A DNA stretch of 64,000 nt, taken from NCBI GenBank assembly GCA_964463695.1, contig CAYXCZ010000006.1:1-64000 (forward strand), written 5' to 3'. Below, piece after piece: positions 8,795-20,320 of this stretch (the stretch's first letter is position 1; every line of letters begins with the position of its first letter). Origin of the DNA: JALNZU01 sp964463695. GTDB taxonomy: Bacteria > Bacteroidota > Bacteroidia > Bacteroidales > F082. Position numbers and translations under genes: made by a program. The notes under the pieces were generated by a model. The model saw only the letters and a program-made list of their open reading frames with translations. It did not search any database and had not been told where the DNA came from.

Positions 8795-10378
8795 ATGAAA
8801 TATCACATCTCTCCATTGGTGCTGGTTTTGCAACTTTGTATGCTGACAATCTTCAGCGTTCAGGCAAATACACAGGTGGATATAAATAATTTACAAAGCC
8901 AAAATACGCTGCTCTTAAAAGGATTGGCCGACGGCTTTCTGGGACCTGATGAAACCATTTGCGAAGGAGACACTGTCCGTATTTCTGCCCCTCTGGCATT
9001 CAGCTATGTTTGGAGTACGGGTCAGACATCGCAGTTCATTGATGTTCATCCGGCAGCAACAACAGATTATTGGGTTCGGGTAATCAACCTTCAGGGACAA
9101 ACGGAAAGTGATACGCTAAAGGTAATTGTGAATCCCTTGCCTGATGTGCTGATTAGTCCGGCCTACACAGAACTTTTGCCCGGTGAAGCTGTATTGCTGA
9201 CTGCTACGGGAGCGCTTACCTACGTTTGGTCGAACAATGAAACGGGGAATCAGTTATTTGTAACCCCTGTCTTACCTGAAAACCCTTACAGCGTAACAGG
9301 AACTTCTTCTTTGGGTTGCACTTCTATCGCAACAGCCCAGGTGGATGTTCGCTATACTACTTTGCCTGCTTTTGAATATACGAAAACCTGTCTTGGCGAC
9401 ACCACTTATTTTCAGTCAAAAATTATTACCAACGATACAATCCAACTCATTGAATGGGATTTGGACAGCGATTTGATGTTTGACGACGGACTTGGCACGA
9501 ATCAGAAATTTTTCTTTGAGCAACCCGGCGAGTGGCTCGTTGGCATAAAAGTTACAACAAAATACAGTGCTGAAGCCCATATTGAGTATTTCCCGGTAAT
9601 GGTTGGCGATATACCTGTTTTAAGTTACACCTATGCTTCAAGTTGCGTAAGTACTCCAATTCGCTTCACCGGTAAAGCTGTTTTCTCAGTAGGACAGATT
9701 GAGAGCTGGGCATGGGATTTTGGAAATGAACAGCTATCGTCTGATCCTGAACCAGTTGTTACATTTACTACTACCGCAACCCAGCTTATAACCCTAAAAG
9801 TAACCACATCAGCGGGTTGTGAAGCCGAATATTCTGGCAACTTTGCCGCATCGCCCCGGCCTGCACTCACAGTAAGTTATGCAGATGGTAGCCTCATCGC
9901 ACAGTTGCCTTTAACCATGTATAGAAATGATACGATTCGATTAAGGGCTAATGGGGTTTACGACAGCATTAAATGGAATCAAACAATTGAAAGTGTAACA
10001 TTGAATGTAGTAAGACCCGGAACATACACTGCTGTTTCATACAGGGATGGATGTGTCAGTCAACCCGTTAGCATCGGTGTTGTTATGAACGATTTTCCTT
10101 ATGATCCCAACCTTAAAATACAGAACATACTCACTCCTAATGGTGACGGTTATAATGACGTTTGGGAGATAAGTATGTTAAATGCCATTAGTCCCGCACG
10201 TGTTTTCATTTATACCCGTTCGGGGATGTCTGTTATCAGTGACGGAGATTCCAACAATTATAAAAATAACTGGAATGGACAGTTTAATGGCAACCCATTG
10301 CCTGAGGGATCTTACTTTTATATCATTGAAGGTGCTGGAGGAGAAGTTTTTAAAGGCGCAATAACCCTGATAAGATGA
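8795..10378 (+). CDS. Secreted Ig/PKD-domain protein with CHU_C (type B) T9SS sorting domain
   Basis: 527 residues. Signal peptide about 1-25 (ends QANTQ). Two Ig-like domains with the motifs CEGDTVRI, YVWSTGQT and YVWSNNET, a PKD-like region with the SWAWDFG motif, and a C-terminal gliding-motility-associated domain (about 441-527; LTPNGDGYNDVW ... LPEGSYFYIIEG). It lines up along its length with the part of the 1160-3922 product that follows the NodB-like domain, so it is a shorter paralogue without that domain. The end overlaps the start of the second PorP/SprF gene in the same ATGATGA arrangement. Likely a surface or matrix protein; binding partner unknown. Confidence 0.85.
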   Translation: MKYHISPLVLVLQLCMLTIFSVQANTQVDINNLQSQNTLLLKGLADGFLGPDETICEGDTVRISAPLAFSYVWSTGQTSQFIDVHPAATTDYWVRVINLQGQTESDTLKVIVNPLPDVLISPAYTELLPGEAVLLTATGALTYVWSNNETGNQLFVTPVLPENPYSVTGTSSLGCTSIATAQVDVRYTTLPAFEYTKTCLGDTTYFQSKIITNDTIQLIEWDLDSDLMFDDGLGTNQKFFFEQPGEWLVGIKVTTKYSAEAHIEYFPVMVGDIPVLSYTYASSCVSTPIRFTGKAVFSVGQIESWAWDFGNEQLSSDPEPVVTFTTTATQLITLKVTTSAGCEAEYSGNFAASPRPALTVSYADGSLIAQLPLTMYRNDTIRLRANGVYDSIKWNQTIESVTLNVVRPGTYTAVSYRDGCVSQPVSIGVVMNDFPYDPNLKIQNILTPNGDGYNDVWEISMLNAISPARVFIYTRSGMSVISDGDSNNYKNNWNGQFNGNPLPEGSYFYIIEGAGGEVFKGAITLIR

Positions 10379-11382
10379 TGAGAAAACTACCAATCTATGT
10401 GCTGGGGCTTGTATGCTTTTTGATAAGCGAAATGGCTGTCGGACAACAATTCCCGATGACGAATCACTACCTGATAAATCCCTATTCGTTGAGTCCGGCC
10501 ACTGCCGGGAGCAGAGACAAGGGAGCATTCTTTTTCAATTACAGAAAAGACTGGTTGAATTTTGGTACCAGCAGCCCCGAAACAATTCGGTTTAACACGC
10601 ATTTTCATATTGGCAACAATATGTATCTGGGAGCTGAGGCTTTTATGGATAAAGTCGATATTTTCCAACGCTTCAAAGGATCTTTAAGTTATACTTACCG
10701 GCTTCAAATGGCTGAAGAGCAATACCTTCACTTTGGTTTATGGGGAAGTGTTTATCAAAACACCATTAATGTTAATGATATCAATGGTAATCCGAATGAC
10801 CCGCTCTACTACAAGCTTGATCAGTTGAGCAAGATGACCTATAATGCCGGCTTTGGCTTGGTATATTATAACAGGGCGTTTGAGGTTGGTTTAGGGATGC
10901 CCACTCTTTTGCGAACGAAAGATGCCTACAGCTATGATGTAAATGATCAGCTTTTTGACTTTGAACAAGAATTCCAGTTTCACATTGCAAACACCTTTAC
11001 CCTAAGTCCAACCTTGCAATTAATGCCTTATGCAGTTATCAGGCGCACCTCCAATCAGCCAACCATCATTGATGTTTCGGCTTCATTTATCTTTGGTGAA
11101 CGCTTCTGGATCAGTGGATTATATCGCAATTCTCAGGTTGTGGCAGTGGGAGTTGGAGGCGAACTTTTCAACAGTATGAACTTGCATTACACCTACGAAG
11201 TTGGAGTTGGAGGCATCCATACCAAAGGAGGAGGATCGCATGAAATAACCCTGGGTTTCAGGTTTGGTCACCAAAAGGATGATGTGAAAGAAATGAAACA
11301 GCCTCGGCAAAAACAAAAAAACAGAAAATATATGTTACACGACTATCAGCAGATGTACGAACAAAAATACAGGAGGGACTAA
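10375..11382 (+). CDS. PorP/SprF family T9SS outer-membrane protein (second copy)
   Basis: 335 residues with a signal peptide (about 1-22), then QQFPMTNHYLINPYSLSPATAGS, NYRKDW, multiple barrel strands and the YEVGVGGIHTKGGGSHEITLGF block. It is closely related along its length to the 3919-4992 product but has a shorter basic tail. The start codon overlaps the stop of the CHU_C gene, implying translational coupling with its probable cargo. The family role is outer-membrane partner for type B T9SS substrates; the pairing with this particular cargo is inferred from position. Confidence 0.9.
   Translation: MMRKLPIYVLGLVCFLISEMAVGQQFPMTNHYLINPYSLSPATAGSRDKGAFFFNYRKDWLNFGTSSPETIRFNTHFHIGNNMYLGAEAFMDKVDIFQRFKGSLSYTYRLQMAEEQYLHFGLWGSVYQNTINVNDINGNPNDPLYYKLDQLSKMTYNAGFGLVYYNRAFEVGLGMPTLLRTKDAYSYDVNDQLFDFEQEFQFHIANTFTLSPTLQLMPYAVIRRTSNQPTIIDVSASFIFGERFWISGLYRNSQVVAVGVGGELFNSMNLHYTYEVGVGGIHTKGGGSHEITLGFRFGHQKDDVKEMKQPRQKQKNRKYMLHDYQQMYEQKYRRD
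11371..11376 (+). promoter_or_regulatory. Perfect Shine-Dalgarno-like AGGAGG before the giant secreted protein gene
   Basis: AGGAGG ends 9 nt before ATG 11386 and is read as the Arg-Arg codons near the end of the upstream PorP/SprF gene. Bacteroidota genes rarely use strong Shine-Dalgarno sites, so this stands out, although coincidence with codon choice is possible. Confidence 0.45.
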
Positions 11383-11385
11383 AGC

Positions 11386-14300
11386 ATGAGACACATATAC
11401 AAAACTTCGATAATTTTGGCTTTTGGCTTTTGGCTTCTGGCCTTTGGTACCAATAATGTTAGTGGGCAGGCGGCAGATTTTACAGCTGATCTAACTACGG
11501 TTTGCATTGGAGCGAGTGTAACTTTCACTAATCTCTCTGTTGGGACAGGTACAATAACCTACTCATGGGACTTTGGTGCCAATGCAACACCTTCGACTGC
11601 TAGTACCTTTGGACCACACATAGTTACATATAGCACTGCCGGACCTAAAACAGTTGTTTTGACAATAACTGATGACAATGGGTCAGATACGGAAACTAAA
11701 ACTAGTTATATTACAGTGACTCCTGACAACACCGTGAGTACAGCGTCATCAGCACCTACCTTGTGTATCAATACAGCATTAACTGCAATCACACATACNN
11801 NNNNNNNNNNNNNNNNNNNNNNNNNNNNNNNNNNNNNNNNNNNNNNNNNNNNNNNNNNNNNNNNNNNNNNNNNNNNNNNNNNNNNNNNNNNNNNNNNNCG
11901 TCATCAGCACCTACCTTGTGTATCAATACAGCATTAACTGCAATCACACATACTACCACTGGTGCTACAGGTATTGGCGCACCAACCGGATTACCGACAG
12001 GAGTAACAGCTGCATGGGCATCAGATGTAATTACGATTTCAGGTACGCCATCTGCAAGTGGACCTTTTTCATATTCAATTCCATTGACGGGTGGATGCGG
12101 AACTGTGACCGCAACAGGAACAATTACTGTGACTCCTAACAAAACTGTAAGTGCAGCATCATCAGCACCCACTTTGTGTATCAATACCGCTTTAACTCCA
12201 ATTACACATACCACAAGTGGTGCTACAGGTATTGGCGCACCAACTGGATTGCCATCAGGAGTAACAGCTTCATGGGCAGCAAATACAATCACGATTTCAG
12301 GTATACCATCTGCAAGTGGGCCATTTTCATATTCTATTCCATTGACCGGTGGATGCGGAACTGTGACTGCTACTGGAACAATTACTGTGACTCCTGACAA
12401 TACTGTGAGTACAGCGTCATCAGCACCTACCTTGTGTATCAATACAGCATTAACTGCAATCACACATACCACGACAGGTGCTACAGGTATCGGCGCACCA
12501 ACAGGATTACCTACAGGAGTAACAGCTGCATGGGCAGCAAATACAATCACGATTTCAGGTATACCATCTGCAAGTGGGCCATTTTCATATTCTATTCCAT
12601 TGATTGGTGGATGCGGAACTGTGACTGCAACCGGAACAATTACTGTGACTCCTAATAACACCGTTACCCTAAGTTCGGCAATAGGAAGTAATAACCAATC
12701 GCTTTGTATTAACAATGCAATCACAAACATAACTTATACAACTACAGGGGCAACTGGAGGAACTGTCACTGGCCTTCCCACAGGGGTATCAGGTTCTTGG
12801 GCAGCAAATGTTGTTACGATAACAGGAACACCATCGGTTGCTGGGAGCTTTAATTATCTCGTGACTTTAACCGGAGGTTGTGGCATAATTACTTCTTCTG
12901 GCACTATCAACGTGATTGCAAATCCTGTTTCTTCAGTAACTATTACCTCCAGCGAATCAACAGTATGTATAGGAACTACTGTTAATTATACGGCCATCCC
13001 AACTAATGGAGGAGCTTCTCCTTCTTACCAGTGGAAAGTGAATGGAACCAATATTGGGCCAAACCTTAGCACATTTTCGTATACACCTAATAATGGCGAT
13101 AATGTTTGGGTAGTAATGACCTCATCTCTTGCTTGCGCCCTTCCGGTTAGTTCCAATACGATCACAATGACTGTTGTAAGTTCTTTTGCACCTTCACTCA
13201 CAATTAGTGGAAATAACAATATTTGTCTAGGCAACACTTCAACATTTACTGCAACTCCTGTTAGTGCAGGTAACAACCCCATATTTACTTGGTATGTGAA
13301 TAATGTGGTGCAAGCCGGACATACTACCTCAACTTTCACCTATGTTCCTGCAAATAATAATCAGGTAAGAGCGACCGTTTTGTCAAGTGCTTGCAGCGGT
13401 GGTACTGCAAATTCGAATGTCATTACAATGATTGTGAATCCAATACTCCCCACTTCAGTCTCTATTTCATCAGCTACTGAAGTGTGTGCGAATGTTGAAG
13501 TACTTTATACTGCCATCCCTGTAAACGGGGGGGCTTCTCCTGCTTATAACTGGTTTGTAAATGATATTTCCGTCGCAAGTCCTGGGTTTCAGTTTACCTA
13601 TACTCCTTCAGATGAGGATGAAATTGTCGTTCATATGACTTCAAGTCTAAGCTGTGTAACTTCCTCTACGGTTATTTCACCTTCAATTACAATGACCGTC
13701 GATCCGATTATGCCAGTGAGTGTAACTATCACTGCCAGTGATCCCGATTTGCAGATATGCCAAAACACACCCGTAACGTATACTGCCATTCCAGTCAATG
13801 GAGGTGTGTCTCCTACTTATCAATGGAAAGTTAACAACAATAATCAAGGGACTAACAGCAGTATTTTTACCTATAACCCTGCGAATAATGATATAATAAG
13901 GGTCGTTTTAACTTCTGACGAAATCTGTGCTTCTGGAAATCCTGCAACTTCAAATGCTCTTCAGATGACTGTCTCAACTCAATTGGTCGTCGGAGTTGGG
14001 TTAACGGTTTCATCTAACAATATATGTAATGGGCAAAGTGTCACTTTTACGGCTACTCCGTATAATGGAGGCAGCTCACCCATGTACCAATGGAAAGTTG
14101 GGGGAACTAATGTTGGCCCCTTAACTGTTTCCAACACCTTCACCTACACACCTACAAACGGACAGCAGATTTCGGTTACGATGACATCAAACGAGACCTG
14201 TATTCTTAACCCAACAGTAACTTCTGATGTAATTACAATGATAGTGAATCCGTTAGTAGTTCCAACTGTTAATGTTTTTGCTACAAGTACCAAAATTTGT

Positions 14301-17300
14301 GATGGTGAGCCAATCGCTTTTTCAGCATTAGTCACCAATGGAGGTCCAACTCCCTCTTTTCAATGGAAAATGGATGGCGTAAACGTTGGGCCGAACAACC
14401 CTGTTTATTCGTTCAACCCACCTGTTGGCTCTCACACGATGACAGTTCAGGTTACTTCTAGTCTGGCTTGCGTTACACTGCCAACTGTAACTGCAATTCC
14501 AGTGTCTTTTGTAGTTGATGCAAAACTTCCAGTTAGCGTGAGCATTCGGTCAAATGATACAACAGTGTGTGCTGGGACTGCTGTTACTTTTACAGCACTC
14601 ACACAAAATCCGGGAACAACTCCCGGCTTTACCTGGAAAGTAAACGGAGGTACAGTAGGAACAAGTTCCAATACATTTTCTTATGCCCCTGCCAACAATG
14701 ATCAGGTATGGGTAATATTGACATCAAGCGAAACCTGTTCAACAGTGAACCCGGCAACTTCGACTCCTATCGTAATGAATGTGTTACCAACACCTTCTGT
14801 AAATTTAACCTTTACACAAGGTACTTCTTCCGCTTGTATTGGTGATTCCATCAAAATGACTACTGTGTACAACTTAGCTTATCTGTACACCTGGTTTGTT
14901 GATAACGTTCAGGTAAAGACCGGACAGGGGGTGAATGCCAATAATTATGCATTCAAACTCAATCAAACAAAAACGGTCCGCGTTCAGGTTAAACTTGGAG
15001 ACTGTATTGTTGAAAATATCCAAACGGTTATTGCTAACCCACTTCCTGTTATTCAAATTACAGCGAGTGACCCTCAGATTTGTGAAGGTGATCCTGTAAC
15101 GCTTACATTGACGGGTATTTCAGGCACTACCTGGCACTGGATTAATCCTGACTATGTGCTGAATTATACACCAATTACAATATATCCTCAAACAGGTGTA
15201 CAGGTATTTTCAGCTGAAGCTACAAACTTTTTTGGGTGTGTTAATACTGCAACTGCCACTATAGAAGTTATTGCAAAACCAGTTGTTGATATTGTTGCAG
15301 TCGGAGGTCAATTTGCCTGTACAAACGCTCCAAAATCATTTACAGCAACTCAAAATTCTAATTTCACCTATAAATGGTTTGTAAATGATCAACTTCAGGT
15401 TGGCGCAATCAGTCATACCTTTGCAGATACCCTAACCGGTGTTTTAGCAGTTGAAGTCAAAGTACAGGCCACAAATACAATTACTGGTTGCTTCAATAGC
15501 GATTCCACCATTATTACACCTATTGTGTCACCAATATTGATTATGACACCAACAGATACCGAGTTGTGTCCTGGTGAACAAACTTTTATCACTTTGTCAT
15601 CAGCCACCGCACCACCTGTTTATTATGCATGGGGTGATGGCCTACAAGGCAATGTTTTGACCAGAGGTTTTATACCAACTGCTGATACCCTTGTTTGGGC
15701 TGAAGCAATTAACCCTACAGGTTGTATTACCCGTGATACGCTTTATATTTCTGTTAATCCTGCACCTGTTGCACAGATCAACAATCCAGCTCAGACAGTA
15801 GTATGCGAAGGTCAGACGGTAACATTAACAACTTCTGTTCTGGCCAATCATCAATATAAATGGATGGTTGCAGGCGATTCACTTGCTTCAGGAGCCACAT
15901 TTGCTTTCGTAGCATTGCAGACGACAGAAGTGGTTCTGGTAGTAAAAAATCAATATGGATGCGAGAAAACCGACACGCTGACAATTACAGTTGAGGATGC
16001 TCCCAATGTAGAATTAGGCGCGAATGTATCTGTTTGTACAAATTATATCTACACACTGACAGGTCCCCAAAACGTTAACTATACCTATAAATGGTATGTC
16101 AATAATCAATTGATTGCTAACAACACATTTGAGTATTCATTTAAAGTAACACAAGCTGTTACCGTGCGCCTGGAAGTCAAGGTTGGAAATTGCACAACAA
16201 CCGACCAGATTGTAATAACACCACTGGCAGTTCCTGTAATAAATGTAACAGCTAATAATGCAGCAATTTGTTTTGGAGAGCCAGTTGTACTAAGCCTCAG
16301 CACCCAAAATGCAAGCTCCTATGTTTGGTGGGATGGCTTCACAGGATTAACAACAAGAACCATAGTTCCGGTTGAGAACGACACCACATTGGCCTATTGG
16401 GCTGAAGCCATTAATGGCATTGGTTGCAGATCACGTGATACTGTTTTGGTAAGAGTAAATCCATTGCCTTTAGTGCCATTAACAGTCGCAGGAGGCTCAA
16501 ATATTGTTTGTTACAATGCTGTAGCAACAGTTCAGGGTCCTCAGGTGGCAGGCCATCAGTACGAATGGTTTATTGACGATGTTGCCACAGGCACCAACAC
16601 GTATCAACTTAGCTTCACGGTCACAAAGGATGTTACCGTAAAGCTTCAAGTTACTGACGCCAGCGGATGTGAAAATACGAATCAAATTGCAATTCAGTCG
16701 CGCAACTTGCCTGGCATACTTTTGAGTCCAGATAGTCTGGAGGTATGCCTTGGTAATTCATTCACCCTGGCCATCAACAATCAAAACGTGAATTCCTATT
16801 CATGGTTCGATGGACTTGCTGGTAATTTATTACAACGAACCTTTGAGGCAACTACAACAGGATCATTTATTTATTGGGTTGAAGGAATGAACAGCTTTGG
16901 TTGCATTTCACGAGATACAGCTTTTATAACTGTTAACGCACTTCCCGACATCTTTATCTTCGCTCCGGGTGGCACAACAGTTTGTCAAGCAGAAGAAATT
17001 ACTCTCGTAGGTTCGGGTCAGGAAGATGATTTATACGAATGGTATGTAAATGATTTACTCGTCAATAATACCTCAACTTACACCTTTGTTGCGGGTCAAA
17101 CTACCGATGTTAGCCTTATCGTTACTAACGTTGCCGGTTGTCAGCAAACGGACGTTATTACAATAAATGTTTTAGATGCTCCTGAGGTGGATCTTGGAGC
17201 TGATTTACAAGTGTGTGAGGGATATACTTTGACATTTACCGGCCCGTTGGACTCAGATCATATTTATGGCTGGTTTGTGAACAATATCCTTGTGAGTACC

Positions 17301-20270
17301 GACTCATCCTATACCTTTGTTTTAACCGGCAACATCAACCTAAGGCTCGACGTTACATCTCCTGATGGTTGTTCAGCTTCTGATACCGTTGCCATTACAA
17401 CCTTGCCATCACCAACTATTAACGTAACTCCTGATAACACTGAGTTTTGTCTGGGTGAATCCGCTACACTGAGTTTAACAACGAATGGAAGTTCTTACAT
17501 ATGGTGGGATGGTTTGGGAACAAACGTTCCAACCCGAAGCTTTACGCCTTCAGTTGGCGACTCTACCTACGCTTATTGGGCAAAGGCGGTAAGTTTGAAT
17601 GGATGTACAAGCAGTGATACTGCTTACGTGAAAGTGAATAATCATCCTGTGATTGATATAGCCATTCAAGGTTTAGCAAATACGTTCTGCTTTGGAAGTC
17701 AGGCAACTATTGTTGGACCTTCAGTGGAAGGGTACACGTATCAATGGTATGTTAATGGCTTGGAAGCCGGAGAAAACAGCGACAGACTAATATTCGCTGT
17801 TACCTCTGAATCACTTGTCAAACTTGAAGTTACTGATTCAAACGGATGTTTTGGAGCTGATTCGCTAACTGTATTTATGCACACAGCACCTGGAATTCTA
17901 CTATCACCAGATAGTCTGGATATTTGTATTGGTCAATCATTTACGCTTACCATCGATCCCATTAATGTGCTTTCATTTGCATGGTGGGACGGACTTGCTG
18001 GAAATCAAACCAATCGCACCATCACTCCAACTATACCCGATATGACTTATATGTACTGGGCTCAGGGAATCAATTCTATTGGATGTATTTCTTTTGATAC
18101 TGCTTATATTACAGTACACAGTTTACCAGCTGCTGTTTTATTAACGCCATTAGGAACATCTATCTGTCAGGGTGAGACCATGATTCTACAAACACCGGTT
18201 GAAGAAGGGTATACTTATGAATGGCTTGTAGATGGCGAAACGCTTTCAACCGAAGCTCAGCTGGAGTTTGTGGCTGAAACTTCTGTAAGTGTTACATTAA
18301 TCGTAACTAATGAATTCAATTGTTCAACATCAGAAACAGTTGAAATAGAAGTGTTTATTACACCCGTCATTGCATTTGGAGATGATATTTTTGCTTGCCT
18401 CAACGAAAAAGTTGTTGTTGAAGGCCCGCTCGGAACTGGCTTTACATATGAATGGCTTCTTAACGGGGCGAATACAGGCGTTACTTCCCCGACTTTCGAA
18501 TATGAGGTAGTTGATACGGTTTCCATCGTTTTAAATATGAATACTACGAACGGTTGTATTGCCAGTGATACCATTGTTATTACACCGCTTTTAACACCCA
18601 AAGTGACAATTGATGCTTCAGCAGATGCGTTTTGTTTGGGTGAATCCGTTACACTTACTGCTTCCGTTGTTGATGCAGTTGCTTTTGAATGGTGGGATGG
18701 TTTCACAAATCCTGTGCGTATCATCACTCCTGAAACAAGCGGCATTACTCACTACTGGGCGGAAGTTACAAGTGCAGCAAATTGTGTTTCGCGTGATAGT
18801 ATTTCATTGTTAGTTCATCCTAATCCTGAAATTCAATTAGCTATTTTTGAAGGTACACCTGAGGTTTGCGAAGGTGGTAGCATTATGTTTGCTGTAAGTG
18901 ATAATGCTGGCATTGAGATTGATTATGTCGTTTGGGATAAAGATGTGACAGTGCCAATGGGTGATGAGCCGGTACTTTATTTTGAAAAAGTATTTAACGA
19001 AAGCAGTTGGTTCTTTGCCGAAATGGTTAGTGTTAATGGCTGTTCAGTGAGTGACAGTATCTTTGTTACTGTGGAACCTTTGCCAGAAATGACAATCAGC
19101 AATGACACAACGGTTTGTAGCGGAGAAACAGTTATACTTGAATCAACAGGTGGTATTTTATGTATCTGGAGCGATGAAACAGGTATGGTTGGTGCGGGCT
19201 ATACATTAGAAATTCAAGCTACCGAAACAAAGAAATATTATGCCACTGTAATAGGTGATGGTAATTTGGGTTGTTCGCAAACCGATAGCGTTACTGTGAC
19301 AGTTTACCCATTGCCGGAAGTAATGGTTCAGGCCTCTCAGCAAAATGTTTGTGGTGGAACACCAATTGTGCTGGTTGCCTCAGGAGCAGATAGTTATGTT
19401 TGGTCAACAGGCCAGACAGGTACGGTGATTACTGTTTACCCACTCCAAACAACAACTTATTCTGTAACAGGTATAAATGAAAGCGGATGTTCAGAAGTTG
19501 CGCTCCTTACCGTTAATATAATCCCAACACCAGTGGTCACTTTAGTTGGTTTGGAAGAGTTTTACTGCACTACTGCTGAACCTGCAGTGCTGACTGGCAC
19601 TCCTGCCGGTGGTATTTACAGCGGAGGTATTGGTGTTATTGCAGGCAAGTTCTACCCTTCAATTGCCGGACAAGGAATACATCAGGTAGTTTACAGTTAT
19701 GTAAATTCGTTCGGATGTACCGGTTCTGATACTCTTCAAACAACAGTAGTAGGAATAACCGAGGCTATAAACCTGGGTGAGAATGCTATAATTTGTCCTC
19801 ACGAAGAAGTTGTGTTTGATGCTGGTCCGGGTTATCAGAAATATTTCTGGTCGACAGGTGATACAACCAGAACAACAACTATTAGCGGTAACACGTATTT
19901 TGCAGGAACAACCCGCACCATCACTGTGATAGCTACTATTCAGGAATGTTCTGTAATGGGTAGTGTTGAGTTGACAATTCGCAATGATTGTTACATTGGT
20001 ATCGATGAGATTGAAACGAAAGAAGATATGGTGCTAATCCCGAATCCGAGCAGGGGAGAATTCATTATTCAACACAAAGGTGGAGAAGGTGAATTACAGG
20101 TAAGTATCTTTGATGGTCGTTCAGGAAATGTTTATGCCGGTACCTTTGAGACTTGTTCAGAAGATGGACGTCAGTGCAAAATAGATCTTTCGCATTTGCC
20201 TAAAGGAGTTTATATGGTAAGTATCATACGGGGTGACCGACGTTTTGTAAGGAAAATGGTCATCATGTAA
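11386..20270 (+). CDS. Giant secreted repeat protein with T9SS type A sorting domain (interrupted by assembly gap)
   Basis: One gene spanning the N gap: the frame before the gap (from 11386) and the frame after it are joined when the two identical 55-nt gap flanks are overlapped, giving 2,909 residues. Modules by nucleotide position: signal peptide 11386-11466; PKD domain about 11470-11715; 86-residue tandem repeats 11716-12918; about 93-residue NGGxSPxYQWKV repeats to about 14780; then alternating modules with YxWFVN and with WWDG signatures to about 18810; then Ig-like domains and a type A sorting domain (about 20020-20270; IPNPSRGEFII ... KMVIM). The protein is likely exported by T9SS as a long surface stalk or adhesin. 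The ligand is unknown. The last 400 residues match those of the 5007-8498 product. It follows the PorP/SprF stop by 3 nt. Confidence 0.82.
11716..12918 (+). repeat. Tandem 258-bp (86-residue) coding repeats
   Basis: Near-identical units recur every 258 bp (for example the CINTAL block at 11918, 12176 and 12434). A more diverged fourth unit runs to about 12918, and a partial unit lies before the N gap. Each unit encodes an APTLCINTALTAITH - TTGATGIGAPTGLP - GPFSYSIPL - GGCGTVTATGTI pattern, an immunoglobulin-like surface repeat. Copy number is unresolved because of the gap. Confidence 0.9.
11799..11898. other. Assembly gap (100 N)
   Basis: Exactly 100 N, a conventional placeholder length. The 55 bases before it (11744-11798) are identical to the 55 bases after it (11899-11953), and the same 55-mer occurs again at 12415-12469. 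This indicates a repeat-induced break rather than a measured distance. Confidence 0.97.
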
Positions 20271-20280
20271 TTAGCTTTTC

Positions 20281-20320
20281 ATTGCCTATTTTTGCTACTT
20301 TTGCAGCAAAAATAGGCAAT
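20281..20320. promoter_or_regulatory. Perfect 16-bp inverted repeat enclosing a -7 element at the sugar kinase start
   Basis: Arms at 20281-20296 and 20305-20320 are perfect reverse complements around an 8-nt centre. The -7 element TACTTTTG (20296-20303) fills the centre, and the right arm runs into the ATG at 20319. A start site near 20310 would give a leader of only about 9 nt. It could be an operator dyad or, for transcripts reading through from upstream, a hairpin that hides the start codon. It has no T-run and so is not a typical terminator. Confidence 0.55.

Noticed and set aside
11918..12655. Three repeated 73-residue plus-strand frames
   Set aside because: They are out-of-frame readings of the same 258-bp repeat unit, not separate genes.
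11789..12730. Long minus-strand frame through the repeat block (313 codons)
   Set aside because: It is antisense to the tandem coding repeats and crosses the N gap; the repeated composition keeps stops out. No signal or domain is seen, and the plus frame continues for kilobases.
11716..12918. Possible CRISPR array because of regular spacing
   Set aside because: The period is 258 bp, the whole unit is conserved and coding, and there are no short repeats with unique spacers.
18257..18745. 162-codon minus-strand frame inside the giant gene
   Set aside because: Antisense shadow of Ig-like repeats with no start signal and biased Val/Thr/Ser content.
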